Shown piece by piece: positions 8,600 to 17,307 of a DNA stretch of 64,000 bases. Numbering within the stretch: the first letter of the stretch is position 1; every line of letters begins with the position of its first letter. This DNA comes from Bosea sp. 124 (GTDB lineage Bacteria > Pseudomonadota > Alphaproteobacteria > Rhizobiales > Beijerinckiaceae): positions 4,915,001-4,979,000 of the forward strand of contig NZ_PZZM01000001.1 of the NCBI RefSeq assembly GCF_003046175.1. Reading direction: 5' to 3'. The notes beneath the pieces were generated by a model. That model was given only the letters and a program-made list of their open reading frames with translations, did no database searches and was not told the DNA's origin. Made by a program: the position numbers and the translations under genes.

Positions 8600-11500
8600 T
8601 CAATGGAAGTCGCGCGATTTCGGCAGGATGCGGACATTGCGCGGATGGCGGCCGCGCGGAGGCGGCGGGTTGCGGATCTCATCCGCCCGCGTCAGCGCGA
8701 TCTCGACATGGTGGGTGTCGGAGAGGCCGGCCAGATCGGCCGTGCGATCCACGACGCGCTGTCCCATCAGATGCACCACGCCTTCCGGGCTCTTCTGCAC
8801 CCTGCCCTCGATCTGCAGCAACCGCCCGCTCATGACCTCACGCCGGAAGCGCTCGAACAGTCGCGCCCAGAGCAGGATATTGGCGATGCCGGTCTCGTCC
8901 TCCAGCGTGATGAAGATCGCCTTGCCGTTGCCGGGGCGCTGGCGCACCAGCACGACGCCGGCCGCCCTCGCCCAGCTTCCATCGAGCCGGGTGTCGAGTT
9001 CCGCGCAACTCAGCACGCCGTCGCGCCGGAACAGCGGCCGCAGCATGCCCATCGGGTGGCCTTTCAGGGAGAGCCGCACCGTCTGGTAATCGGCGACGAT
9101 CTGCTGCGGCAGCGGCATGACCGGCAGCGCCATGACCGGCTCCGCGCCGAGTTCGCGGGCCTGCGCGGCGGCAAACAGCGGCAGCGCCTCGTCATCCGGC
9201 AACCGGCGCACCGCCCAGAGCGCCTCGCGCCGGTCGAGCCCGATCGAGCGGAAGGCGTCAGCATCCGCCAGCAAACGCATGGCGCGGCCCGGCAGCACGG
9301 CACGGCGCATCAAATCCTCGACATCGCGATAACCGTCGGCGCGGGCCTTTGCGATGCGCAGCCCCCATTCCTCCTGAAAGCCGTCGATCTGGCGGAAGCC
9401 GAGACGCAATGCGAGGGGTAAGGCTTTGTCCTTCGCTTCACCCACCACATGTTCGATGTCAGCGCGGGGGGAACCCCTCTCCTGTAAGGAGAGGGGCAGG
9501 GGTGAGGTGTCGGCCCCTGGACCAGTTTTGTGTTCCGTTTCGGCGGCGCAGCGGTGAGGTTCGGCCAAAGCGTCCAACGGCCGACCCCTCACCCTGCCCT
9601 CTCCCTCCGGGAGAGGGTTCCCCGCGCCCTTTTCGGCAAGATCATTGAGATCAGAGTTGCCGAGTTCGACCCTTTCCAGCCCGTTGTCCCAGAAGCTGAA
9701 ATTCACATCGATCACGCGCGGTTCGACGCCGCCATATTCCTGCGCCTCGCGCACGATCTGGGCGGGGGCGTAGAAGCCCATGGGCTGGGAGTTCAGCAGC
9801 GCACAGGCGAAGGCGGCCGGATGGTGCTTCTTCAGGAAGGACGAGACATAGACCAGCTTGGCGAAGGAGGCGGCGTGGCTTTCGGGGAAGCCGTAGCTGC
9901 CGAATCCCTTGATCTGGTCGAAGCAGCGCTGGGCGAAGTCGCGCTCATAACCACGTTCGACCATGCGCCCGACCATCAGATCTTCGTAATTGCTGATGGT
10001 GCCGAGATTACGGAAGGTCGCCATGGCGCGGCGCAGGCCGTTCGCCTCGATATCAGAGAATTTGGCGGCGACCATGGCGAGGCGCATCGCCTGCTCCTGA
10101 AAGAGAGGCACGCCTTCCGTCTTATTCAGAACCTCGAAAAGCTCGTTCTCGTCACCGTGCTCCGGCGAGGGAGCCGGGTAGGTCACCTCTTCCAGCCCAG
10201 CACGCCGCTTCAGATAAGGGTGCACCATGTTGCCCTGGATCGGGCCGGGCCGGACGATCGCGACCTGGATGACGAGGTCGTAGAGTTTCCTCGGCTTCAG
10301 CCTCGGCAGCATGTTCATCTGCGCCCGGCTCTCGACCTGGAAGACGCCGAGCGACTTGCCCTCGCAGAGCATGTCGTAGGTCTCCTCGTCGCCATCCTTG
10401 ATGTCGAGCGTGAGCTCCTTGTTTTCGTACTGTTTCACCAACTCGAAGGCCTTGCGGATGCAGGTCAGCATGCCGAGCGCCAGCACATCGACCTTCATCA
10501 ATTTGAGTTCGTCGATGTCGTCCTTGTCCCATTCGATGAAGGTGCGGTCCGCCATCGCGGCGTTGCCGATCGGCACCATCTCGTCGAGGCGCCCGCGCGC
10601 CAGCACGAAGCCACCGACATGCTGGGAAAGATGGCGCGGGAAGCCGAGCAGCCGGACAGCGAAATCGACGGCACGGCGGACTGTCGGATTGGTCGGGTCG
10701 AGCCCGGCCTGGCGGACACGCTCATTGCCGATCTCAGTGCCCCAACTGCCCCATTGCGTATCGGCGATGCGGGCCGTGACGTCCTCGGTCAGCCCCAGCG
10801 CCTTGCCGACGTCGCGGATGGCGCTGCGCGGCCGATAGCGGATCACGGTCGCGGCGATGCCGGCGCGGTCGCGACCATAGGTCTTGTAGATCCACTGGAT
10901 CACCTCCTCGCGCCGCTCATGTTCGAAATCGACGTCGATGTCGGGCGGTTCCTTGCGTTCGGTCGAAAGGAAGCGCTCGAACAGGACGTCGCTCTCGGCC
11001 GGATCGACCGCGGTGATGCCGAGCACGTAGCAGACGGCGGAATTGGCAGCCGAGCCGCGGCCCTGGCAGAGGATGCCCCGGCTTTCGGCAAATTCGACGA
11101 TCTGGCGGATGGTAAGGAAATAACGGGCGTAGTTCAGATGCGCGATCAGATCGAACTCCTTGCGCAGCAACCCCTGGACTTTTGGCGGCACGCCGTCCGG
11201 ATAACGGATCTCACTGCAGCGGCGCACCAGTTCCTCGAGCCAGGCCTGGTCGTTCCAGCCTGGCGGGACGGGCTCATCGGGATACTCGTATTCGAGCTGG
11301 CCGAGATCGAATTCGATCCGGCTGATCAGATGCTGTGTCTCGGCGATGGCCTCAGGCGCGTCGCGAAACAGCCTCACCATTTCCTGCGCCGTCTTGAGAT
11401 GGCGCTCGGCATTGGCCTCGAGCAGGCGCCCTGCCCGCTCGATGGAAACGCCCTCGCGGATGCAGGTCAGCACGTCCTGCAGATCGCGTTGTTCCACTGC

Positions 11501-12202
11501 GTCGTAGAGCACGTCGTTTGTCGCCAGCAGCGGCGTGCGGGTCGCGGCCGCGAGCGCCTTCAGGCGTGCGAGACGGCGCCTGTCGTCGCCGCGCCGGGGC
11601 ATGGTGGCGCCGAGCCAGATCGCGCCGGGAGCGGCCTCGTCGAGCCGGGCGAGCAGCGCCGGAAGGCCATCGAGGCTGCGGCCCGGCATCAGGATCAGCA
11701 GGAGATCACGCGCATCGGCGAGCAGATCCCCGAGATGCAAGGTACAGTCGCCCTTGCCAGCGCGAAGATTGCCCTGGCTCAGCAGGCGGCAGAGCCGCCC
11801 CCAGCCCTGCCGGTTGGCCGGATAGACGACGATGTCGGGCGTGCCGTCAGCGAAGACGAGGCGGCTGCCGGTGGCCAGTTTGAAGCGGCCCGCCATCGCT
11901 TTCATCTGCTCCGGCGAGAAGGGCAGTTCGTCAAAGGCCGGGTTCTCGATCCAGATATATTCGCCGGGGCTGCCGCCTTCCCGGACCTTCTCACGCGAGG
12001 GCAAACCGTCCTCGCGCAAATCCCGCAGGGCGCTCCAGGCCCGCACCACGCCGGCCACCGTGTTGCGGTCGGCCAGCCCCAGGCCGGCATGGCCGAGCAG
12101 CAGCGCCGTCAGCACCAGATTGGGGCCGGGCGATGCGCCGCGCAGGAAGGAAAAATTCGTCGCGGCAACGAGTTCGGCGAAGAGGCTGGCATTCCGATTC
12201 AT
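8600..12202 (-). CDS. dnaE2: error-prone DNA polymerase DnaE2 (ImuC) with an inserted repeat
   Basis: C-family DNA polymerase of the SOS mutasome, 1200 residues, which does translesion synthesis with ImuA and ImuB. The PHP domain opens the protein (FAELVAATNFSFLRGAS), the catalytic aspartates lie in PDIDVDFEHERREEVI, and the OB-fold and C-terminus (HPRNVRILPKSRDFH) are intact. The start MNRNAS overlaps the imuB stop by four bases (ATGA). The family is usually about 1050-1100 residues; the excess is explained by a segment of about 80 residues near residue 870-960 that is the in-frame translation of a palindromic repeat (see 9467-9624). Whether that segment is tolerated is unknown. Confidence 0.95.
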   Translation of the reverse strand: MNRNASLFAELVAATNFSFLRGASPGPNLVLTALLLGHAGLGLADRNTVAGVVRAWSALRDLREDGLPSREKVREGGSPGEYIWIENPAFDELPFSPEQMKAMAGRFKLATGSRLVFADGTPDIVVYPANRQGWGRLCRLLSQGNLRAGKGDCTLHLGDLLADARDLLLILMPGRSLDGLPALLARLDEAAPGAIWLGATMPRRGDDRRRLARLKALAAATRTPLLATNDVLYDAVEQRDLQDVLTCIREGVSIERAGRLLEANAERHLKTAQEMVRLFRDAPEAIAETQHLISRIEFDLGQLEYEYPDEPVPPGWNDQAWLEELVRRCSEIRYPDGVPPKVQGLLRKEFDLIAHLNYARYFLTIRQIVEFAESRGILCQGRGSAANSAVCYVLGITAVDPAESDVLFERFLSTERKEPPDIDVDFEHERREEVIQWIYKTYGRDRAGIAATVIRYRPRSAIRDVGKALGLTEDVTARIADTQWGSWGTEIGNERVRQAGLDPTNPTVRRAVDFAVRLLGFPRHLSQHVGGFVLARGRLDEMVPIGNAAMADRTFIEWDKDDIDELKLMKVDVLALGMLTCIRKAFELVKQYENKELTLDIKDGDEETYDMLCEGKSLGVFQVESRAQMNMLPRLKPRKLYDLVIQVAIVRPGPIQGNMVHPYLKRRAGLEEVTYPAPSPEHGDENELFEVLNKTEGVPLFQEQAMRLAMVAAKFSDIEANGLRRAMATFRNLGTISNYEDLMVGRMVERGYERDFAQRCFDQIKGFGSYGFPESHAASFAKLVYVSSFLKKHHPAAFACALLNSQPMGFYAPAQIVREAQEYGGVEPRVIDVNFSFWDNGLERVELGNSDLNDLAEKGAGNPLPEGEGRVRGRPLDALAEPHRCAAETEHKTGPGADTSPLPLSLQERGSPRADIEHVVGEAKDKALPLALRLGFRQIDGFQEEWGLRIAKARADGYRDVEDLMRRAVLPGRAMRLLADADAFRSIGLDRREALWAVRRLPDDEALPLFAAAQARELGAEPVMALPVMPLPQQIVADYQTVRLSLKGHPMGMLRPLFRRDGVLSCAELDTRLDGSWARAAGVVLVRQRPGNGKAIFITLEDETGIANILLWARLFERFRREVMSGRLLQIEGRVQKSPEGVVHLMGQRVVDRTADLAGLSDTHHVEIALTRADEIRNPPPPRGRHPRNVRILPKSRDFH
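9467..9624. repeat. palindromic repeat element inserted in frame within dnaE2
   Basis: Two arms, about 9467-9515 and 9579-9624, are inverted copies of one another, and each arm has its own hairpin (CCCCTCTCC with GGAGAGGGG; CCCTCTCCC with GGGAGAGGG). The class is the familiar rhizobial intergenic REP pair, yet here it is inside the dnaE2 reading frame, which stays open: the minus strand reads NPLPEGEGRVRGRP in one arm and SPLPLSLQERGSP in the other. The insertion separates the conserved DVNFSFWDNGLERVE and LPLALRLGFRQIDGF segments of the polymerase. Confidence 0.9.
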
Positions 12203-13755
12203 GCGAAGAGCCCATGCAGGAACCAGCGCGGCGGAGCCCGTTCCGGCTCGTGGAAGCCGATGCGGAAGAGCCAGAAGCGGCGCCCCTGCGCATCTTCCAC
12301 GCGGTAATAATCGCGCATCGGCTCGGAGGAGCCGTCGCGCCACCATTCCGGCGCGATCCGCTCAGGCCCCTCGGCGCGAGCGACGTCATGGATCAGGCGG
12401 CGCCAGCGGAAGCGGATCGGCGGACCGTCCGGCACCTCGGCGATGGCCTCCACCGGCTGGGGCGGCTCGAACAACTGGAGCGGGCGCGTCGGCGGCTCAT
12501 GCGGCTCCGGCACCGGCCAGGCGGCGGCCGACGCCGGCAGCGCCGCCGAGAGCGCGGCCGACAGGGCCCTGGCCGCGCGCACCGGGTGATGCGTATCCTG
12601 CGCGACGAAACGCAGGACCCTGTCGCGGCCGAAGCGGGCGACCAGCCGGTCGACGAGATCCGCCACCGCCTCGTCCTCGACGGCGCGGCCGTCGAGGCTC
12701 GGTTGATGGGTGTCCAGCGGCTCGCAGACCGGGACGGCGAGCCGAACCGCATCGAAGCCGAAGCCGGGATCGAGCGGATCGGCCAGCGTGTCGATGCGCT
12801 CGCGCCAGAGCCGCAGGATGGCTTTCGCATCGCGCGAGGGTCGCCCGGTCTCGACCATGAGGCGCCTGACCGCTCCATCACTGCGAAAGAAGCTGATTTC
12901 GAAGGCGCGCCCGCCCTCGCCACGCTGCTCCAGTAGACGGGCCGCCTCCTCGATCAGGCGTGCCACCACCTCCTCCAGCCCGGCGCTGTCGAGCATGGGT
13001 TCGGCGAAATGGCGCTCGACGACGCAGGCCGGCGGCGGACGCAGCGGCGTGATGCGCGCATCCTCCCGCCCCAGCGTGCGCCGCAGCTTCACGACCAGGT
13101 CTTCGCCAAAGCGGGCAGACAGGGCGGCGGATGAGCGATCCGCAAGATCGGCCAACGTCTTCAACCCGGCTCGCGACAGGGCGATCACGGTCTCCGCCGA
13201 GAGCTCCAGCGCCGCGACCGGAAGCGGACGCAGCCTGGCTTCGTCATCCCCCACCGGCACGATGCCGCCGCTCCCGAAGCGCGACAGCGCATGTGCCGCT
13301 TCCGGCGTCCCTGCGATGGCGGCGCGGACCTCGAGGCCTCCTGCCCGCATCCACCGGCCGATCGCCTCATGCAGCGCCGCCTCGCCGCCGAAGAGATGGG
13401 CACAGCCGGTGATGTCGAGCATCAGCCCGTAAGGCAAATCGAGCGCGACCAGCGGCGTGAAACGGTCGCAGAAAGCCGCGAGCCGGCCAAGGAAGGCTTC
13501 GTCGGCCTCGGGCTCGGCCTCGATCGCCAGCAGGGACGGAATCCGGGCGCGCGCATCCGCCAGCGTCAAATCCCGCGTCAGGCCGAGCGCGACCGCGCGC
13601 TGGTCGCCATCGACGAGCCTCAGCGCGTTGCGCTGCGTGGCGAAGACGACCACTGGCGGCTCAGCCGGTGCGCCGGATATCGTGCTCCGCCCCTCCCGCC
13701 GCAGCCGGTCTGTCGGCAGGAAAGGGAACCAGAGTGCGAGATAGCGGCGCGGCAT
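12199..13755 (-). CDS. imuB: ImuB, catalytically inactive Y-family polymerase
   Basis: Y-family polymerase-like hub of the mutasome, about 518 residues from MPRRYLALWFP; an ATG five codons earlier (13770) is equally possible. In the palm, the positions that carry catalytic acidic residues in active DinB are replaced (LWFPFL at the N-terminus; LMLDITGCAHLFGGE instead of the SIDEA motif), as is usual for ImuB. The family binds the beta clamp, ImuA and DnaE2. The gene overlaps imuA upstream by about 95 bases and dnaE2 downstream by four, so the three are translationally coupled. Confidence 0.93.
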   Translation of the reverse strand: MPRRYLALWFPFLPTDRLRREGRSTISGAPAEPPVVVFATQRNALRLVDGDQRAVALGLTRDLTLADARARIPSLLAIEAEPEADEAFLGRLAAFCDRFTPLVALDLPYGLMLDITGCAHLFGGEAALHEAIGRWMRAGGLEVRAAIAGTPEAAHALSRFGSGGIVPVGDDEARLRPLPVAALELSAETVIALSRAGLKTLADLADRSSAALSARFGEDLVVKLRRTLGREDARITPLRPPPACVVERHFAEPMLDSAGLEEVVARLIEEAARLLEQRGEGGRAFEISFFRSDGAVRRLMVETGRPSRDAKAILRLWRERIDTLADPLDPGFGFDAVRLAVPVCEPLDTHQPSLDGRAVEDEAVADLVDRLVARFGRDRVLRFVAQDTHHPVRAARALSAALSAALPASAAAWPVPEPHEPPTRPLQLFEPPQPVEAIAEVPDGPPIRFRWRRLIHDVARAEGPERIAPEWWRDGSSEPMRDYYRVEDAQGRRFWLFRIGFHEPERAPPRWFLHGLFA

Positions 13756-14545
13756 CGCGGCTGGCCCCATCGTGAGCGGCCCTGTCCGGATCGGCTCTGC
13801 GGCGGCTGACTGCGGCCTGATGCTCAAGGACGGTTTCCTGGAATGATTGTCGGTCACGGCTCCACTCCACATGCCACTCACGCTCGCCCAGGCCGCCGCG
13901 ATGGCGCAGCAGCCTGAGACTGAAAGCCGGATCGCCCGGCGCATTCGCTTCCAGAGCCCGCGACGGCAAGGCCGCGACCTGCCAGCGGGTCGCGGCCGCG
14001 CTCGCCACGGGCGAGACCGCGGCGCGCAACAGCAAAGTCGTCGCCCCCGAGCTTTCCGCCGCCAGTGACAGGCGCCGGCTCGCGGTCAGGTCGAGACGTC
14101 GCGGCTCGCCCCAGGGCTCGATCAGCACGGCCCCCAGCGCCGGGCAGCGCGCGGCTTCCGACCCCGCCCGCAACACCCCTTCGGCATCGCGCGCCCGCAC
14201 CAGCAGGACACGCGCCGGATCGAGGCCGAGTTCGGTCAGGCCCGGCGGATGCAGCCGGCCGGTCTCGGCATCGACGACATCCTGCCGAACCCAGAGGATC
14301 GGGCGCATCCCGGCCGCCCGGATCGCCAGCCCGACCGCAAATCCCGTCGCCGCCGCGAGATCGGCCGTGGCGGGTGCATAGACCTCATGCAGCGCCGCCC
14401 GCGCGATGCCACCACCCAACACCCCGTCGAGACCGGGCGCGCCGAAGCTCACCTGCCCGATGGCTGCCGGCACGGAGCGCAGCGCCGCCTCCGCCAGTCG
14501 GCGGCGCAGATCGGCAAGGGCGAAAGGGTCCGGTTGGGTCCGCAT
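13661..14545 (-). CDS. imuA: ImuA, RecA-like mutasome protein
   Basis: RecA/SulA-related first gene of the imuA-imuB-dnaE2 cassette, 294 residues. Recognisable ImuA features are SFGAPGLDGVLGGGIARAALHEVYA near the N-terminus and the C-terminal LRLLRHRGGLGEREWHVEW. The last 55 or so residues are rich in Arg and Ala, overlap imuB, and do not resemble the family, so the true end of the conserved protein is earlier. An SOS box stands 11 bases upstream of the start codon, so LexA repression is direct. Confidence 0.9.
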   Translation of the reverse strand: MRTQPDPFALADLRRRLAEAALRSVPAAIGQVSFGAPGLDGVLGGGIARAALHEVYAPATADLAAATGFAVGLAIRAAGMRPILWVRQDVVDAETGRLHPPGLTELGLDPARVLLVRARDAEGVLRAGSEAARCPALGAVLIEPWGEPRRLDLTASRRLSLAAESSGATTLLLRAAVSPVASAAATRWQVAALPSRALEANAPGDPAFSLRLLRHRGGLGEREWHVEWSRDRQSFQETVLEHQAAVSRRRADPDRAAHDGASRDAAPLSRTLVPFPADRPAAAGGAEHDIRRTG

Positions 14546-14555
14546 GGAGGCTCGA

Positions 14556-14570
14556 GTTCTTTATTTGTTC
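14556..14570 (-). promoter_or_regulatory. LexA-binding SOS box of imuA-imuB-dnaE2
   Basis: The plus strand reads GTTC, seven bases, GTTC (minus strand GAAC-N7-GAAC), a perfect match to the alphaproteobacterial LexA site. It ends 11 bases before the imuA ATG at 14545, where a bound repressor would block transcription of the whole cassette. Confidence 0.93.
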
Positions 14571-14642
14571 TTTTATAGAACGAGCCTCGGCGGAAGGCGA
14601 GTCGTGGCTGTCATCGCAGGTCATCATGAGCTTTAGAAATTC

Positions 14643-14661
14643 AGATACACATCGTGTATCT
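14643..14661. promoter_or_regulatory. palindromic operator before the toxin-antitoxin genes
   Basis: A perfect inverted repeat, AGATACAC-ATC-GTGTATCT, lies 37 bases upstream of the antitoxin ATG. Ribbon-helix-helix antitoxins of the TacA/DUF1778 family autorepress at such palindromes, so this is the likely operator. The ATG is preceded by AAGGAG at about 14684. Confidence 0.75.
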
Positions 14662-14697
14662 TGGCTGCTATCCTCATGTGACAAAGGAGACCGTCTC

Positions 14698-14976
14698 ATG
14701 CCGCAAGCATTCAAAACAGTGACACGCGCCGTGAATCTCCGGATACGCGAGGATGTTCGCGACCTGATCGACCACGCGGCGCGCGCCCACAGCAAGACGC
14801 GCTCCGAGTTCATGATCGACGCCGCCCGCCGCGCCGCCGAGGACACGCTCCTCGGCCAAACGCTCGTCCGTGTCGATCCGGAGACCTATGCCGAGTTCCT
14901 GACGGTACTGGACCAGCCACCCGGAGGCGAGGGCTTCGAGCGGCTCATGGCGGCGCCGCGGCCATGGAAGGGCTGA
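14698..14976 (+). CDS. TacA-like DUF1778 antitoxin
   Basis: Antitoxin of 92 residues with an N-terminal ribbon-helix-helix DNA-binding domain (VNLRIREDVRDLIDHAARA, then SRSEFM-like TRSEFMIDAARRAAED) and a C-terminal toxin-neutralising tail ending in PRPWKG, typical of DUF1778. The start is set by the AAGGAG site eight bases upstream; the longer open frame extending to 14065 only shadows imuA. The gene overlaps the GNAT toxin gene by 13 bases. By analogy it binds the toxin and represses the pair through the palindrome at 14643-14661. Confidence 0.93.
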   Translation: MPQAFKTVTRAVNLRIREDVRDLIDHAARAHSKTRSEFMIDAARRAAEDTLLGQTLVRVDPETYAEFLTVLDQPPGGEGFERLMAAPRPWKG

Positions 14977-15458
14977 CGCTACGCGCACCCGCCCCGCTGG
15001 CGGACAGACATCTGCTGGATGCCTTCGATTCGGGCGCTCCGGCTCTCGACGACTGGCTGAAGCGGCGCGCGCGGGCCAATCAGGCCGGCGGTGCCTCCCG
15101 GATTTATGTCGTCGCCGAGGAGACAGGCCGGGTCGTAGCCTATTATGCCCTCGCCTCCGGAGCCCTCGCATCTGCCGTGGCGACCGGGCGGCTGAGGCGG
15201 AACATGCCCGATCCCATCCCCATGGCCATCATCGGACGGCTGGCCGTTGATCGCGGCTTCCAGGGGCAGGGACTTGGCGTCGCGATCCTGAGGGATGCAG
15301 TGCTCCGCACCCGTCAGGCCGCAGCGATCCTTGGAATCAGGGGCATCCTCGTTCATGCCTTGTCCGAGGATGCCAAGCGCTTCTATGAGTGCCACGGCTT
15401 CAGGGCCGGATCAGCGAGCCCGATGACACTGGTCATGAGCACCGCCGACCGGCCATGA
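14964..15458 (+). CDS. TacT-like GNAT-fold toxin
   Basis: GNAT acetyltransferase of 164 residues. The acetyl-CoA pyrophosphate-binding loop is QGQGLG (after IGRLAVDRGF), and the C-terminal RFYECHGFR carries the conserved catalytic-region Tyr. Known TacT/AtaT family toxins acetylate the aminoacyl group of charged tRNA and so block translation; which tRNA this one would target cannot be told. Its start lies within the antitoxin gene in another frame, as usual in these pairs. Confidence 0.92.
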   Translation: MEGLTLRAPAPLADRHLLDAFDSGAPALDDWLKRRARANQAGGASRIYVVAEETGRVVAYYALASGALASAVATGRLRRNMPDPIPMAIIGRLAVDRGFQGQGLGVAILRDAVLRTRQAAAILGIRGILVHALSEDAKRFYECHGFRAGSASPMTLVMSTADRP

Positions 15459-15471
15459 GCATCGTCCGTTC

Positions 15472-16497
15472 TCAGTTCGCCGTATAGACCAGCTCGCGCT
15501 CGGCCTTGGGCGGCAGGAAGGCGCGGGAGAAGATCTCCTCGGGCTTCGGCGTGCGGGCGAGCTGATAGCCCTCGACGATGATGCCGATGGCGTTGGCCAT
15601 GCGAGCGTCCTTGGTGTCGCCGACGCCGATCTCCTTCAGCTCGGGCGAGACCATCAGCTCGGTGAAGGAGTATTGCAGGCGTCGCTTCTCGATCTTCTCG
15701 TCGACGAGATTGTCGAAGTTCATCACGCCCTTCATGCCGATGGACTGATCCTTGGCGATCTCCATCATCGCCTTGTTGGTCGCGCGCACGAGGCCAGCGA
15801 CGGCCTTCGGGTTCTCCCTGATCAGCTTCTGCGAGACCATCAGGCCATTCGAATAGAGATCGAGGCCATAATCGCCGAAGCTGAGGAAGTTGAAGTCCTT
15901 GTCCGGGTCCTGGCGGTTGAGCAGCAGGTTGAAATAGCCGGTGATGTTGAAGATCAGCGCGCCGTCGATGTCGCCCTTGATCAGCAGCGGCTCCTGCAGG
16001 TTCGGCGCCATGTTGGAGAGCTTGACCTTGCTCATATCGACACCGTTCTTGCGGGCGAAGACCTCGAGCAGGCGGGTGGTCGGGGTGCCCTGGGCGCCGC
16101 CCAGCGTCTTGCCCTCGAGATCCTTGGGTTTGGCGATGCCGGCCGTCTTCTTGCTGGAGATGGCGAAGGGCGGGCGGTTCCAGATCATGTAGACCATCAC
16201 CGGCGCCTCGCCCGGCTTGGCGGCGGCGTTCTGGATGATCGCGTTGACGTCGCCGAAGCCGGCGTCATAGGCGCCGCCCATGATGCGGGTGACGGTCGCA
16301 CCGGAGCCCTCGCCCTGGTCGATGACGACATTCAGCCCCTCGGCCTTGTAGTAACCCTTGTCCCTGGCGACGAAGAAGGCGGCGTCCGACCCTTGCGTCT
16401 TCCAGCCCAACGTGAACTTGACCGTGGTCTCCTGGGCCTGGGCGAGGCTCGTGAAAGCAAGGCCGGCGATGAACGTGCCTACGAATCTTTTCAGCAT
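15472..16497 (-). CDS. NitT/TauT-type ABC importer solute-binding protein
   Basis: Periplasmic binding protein of the NMT1/SsuA class, 341 residues, with a signal peptide ending at AQAQE. It contains the family motifs GWKTQGSDAAFFVARDKGYYKAEGL and DQGEGSGATVTRIMGGAYDAGFGD (shown here as separate short segments of the mature N-terminus), near relatives of pyrimidine-precursor (ThiY) and riboflavin/nitrate binding proteins. It ends the transporter operon whose permease starts 34 bases upstream. Given the amidohydrolase next door, a pyrimidine-, hydantoin- or amide-like ligand is a reasonable inference. Confidence 0.9.
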   Translation of the reverse strand: MLKRFVGTFIAGLAFTSLAQAQETTVKFTLGWKTQGSDAAFFVARDKGYYKAEGLNVVIDQGEGSGATVTRIMGGAYDAGFGDVNAIIQNAAAKPGEAPVMVYMIWNRPPFAISSKKTAGIAKPKDLEGKTLGGAQGTPTTRLLEVFARKNGVDMSKVKLSNMAPNLQEPLLIKGDIDGALIFNITGYFNLLLNRQDPDKDFNFLSFGDYGLDLYSNGLMVSQKLIRENPKAVAGLVRATNKAMMEIAKDQSIGMKGVMNFDNLVDEKIEKRRLQYSFTELMVSPELKEIGVGDTKDARMANAIGIIVEGYQLARTPKPEEIFSRAFLPPKAERELVYTAN

Positions 16498-16530
16498 CTT
16501 GGTCCCCTCTGTTGAGATTTTGAGTCAGGT

Positions 16531-17307
16531 TCAGGCGGCGATGAGATCGTTCTTGCGGGTGGCCCAGCCGGTGACGCGGCCCTCGATCAGCGAGAAGGCG
16601 GCGTAGAGCGCGACGCCGAGGCCGGCGAGGATGAAGAGCCCGGCGAAGACCAGCGGCACGTTGAAGTTGGACGAGGCCGACATCATCACATTGCCGATGC
16701 CGCGGTTGGAGGCGACAGTCTCGGCCAGCACCGTGCCGACGAAGGCATAGGTGATCGCGACCTTCAGCGAGGCGAAGAAGAACGGCATGGTCCGCGGCAG
16801 GCCGACATTCCAGAGGATGTCGAGCTTCGAGGCGCCGAGCGCCTTGAGCACGTCCTCCATCTCGGGCTCGGTCGTCGCAAGCCCCGTCGCGATGTTCACG
16901 ACAATGGGGAAGAAGCAGATCGAAAGCGAGGTCAGCACCGCCGGCACCGTGCCGGAGCCGAACCAGAGCACGAAGATCGGCACCACCGCGACCTTGGGGA
17001 TCGAGGAGAAGCCGATCAGCAGCGGATAGACCGTGTCATAAGCCGTCCGCGAGACGCCGATCATCGCGCCGAGCAGGACGCCGAGCGCGACGCCGAGCAC
17101 GAAGCCGGTCATCGTCGTCGCCAGCGTCTGCAGGATATGCGGCCAGAGGATCGGCATGCGCTGCCAGAGCGTGACGAAGATCTGACTCGGGCGTGGCAGG
17201 ATCAAATCCGACATGCCCGACACGAGGCAGAACGCCTCCCAGCCGACGAAGAACAGCAGGATCAGCCCGGCCGACCAGAACTTCTGCCTGTAGGCGAGAT
17301 GGGTCAT
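16531..17307 (-). CDS. NitT/TauT-type ABC importer permease
   Basis: Inner-membrane permease of 258 residues with about six hydrophobic helices and a BPD_transp_1 domain. The EAA loop reads LKALGASKLDILWNVGLPRTMP. The family motif VVNIATGLATTEPEMEDV precedes it. The start overlaps the stop-side of the ATPase gene by four bases (17304-17307), consistent with coupled translation. It is equivalent to SsuC/TauC/ThiX. Confidence 0.92.
   Translation of the reverse strand: MTHLAYRQKFWSAGLILLFFVGWEAFCLVSGMSDLILPRPSQIFVTLWQRMPILWPHILQTLATTMTGFVLGVALGVLLGAMIGVSRTAYDTVYPLLIGFSSIPKVAVVPIFVLWFGSGTVPAVLTSLSICFFPIVVNIATGLATTEPEMEDVLKALGASKLDILWNVGLPRTMPFFFASLKVAITYAFVGTVLAETVASNRGIGNVMMSASSNFNVPLVFAGLFILAGLGVALYAAFSLIEGRVTGWATRKNDLIAA

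Noticed and set aside
9530..12307. Long plus-strand open frame (925 codons) opposite dnaE2
   Set aside because: It is an antisense shadow of a high-GC gene: no ribosome site, composition rich in Arg/Ala/Gly/Asp repeats, no family resemblance. The same applies to 53595-56093 opposite bamA, 159-2120 opposite the ABC ATPases, 6832-8409, 4923-6527 and 60826-62466.
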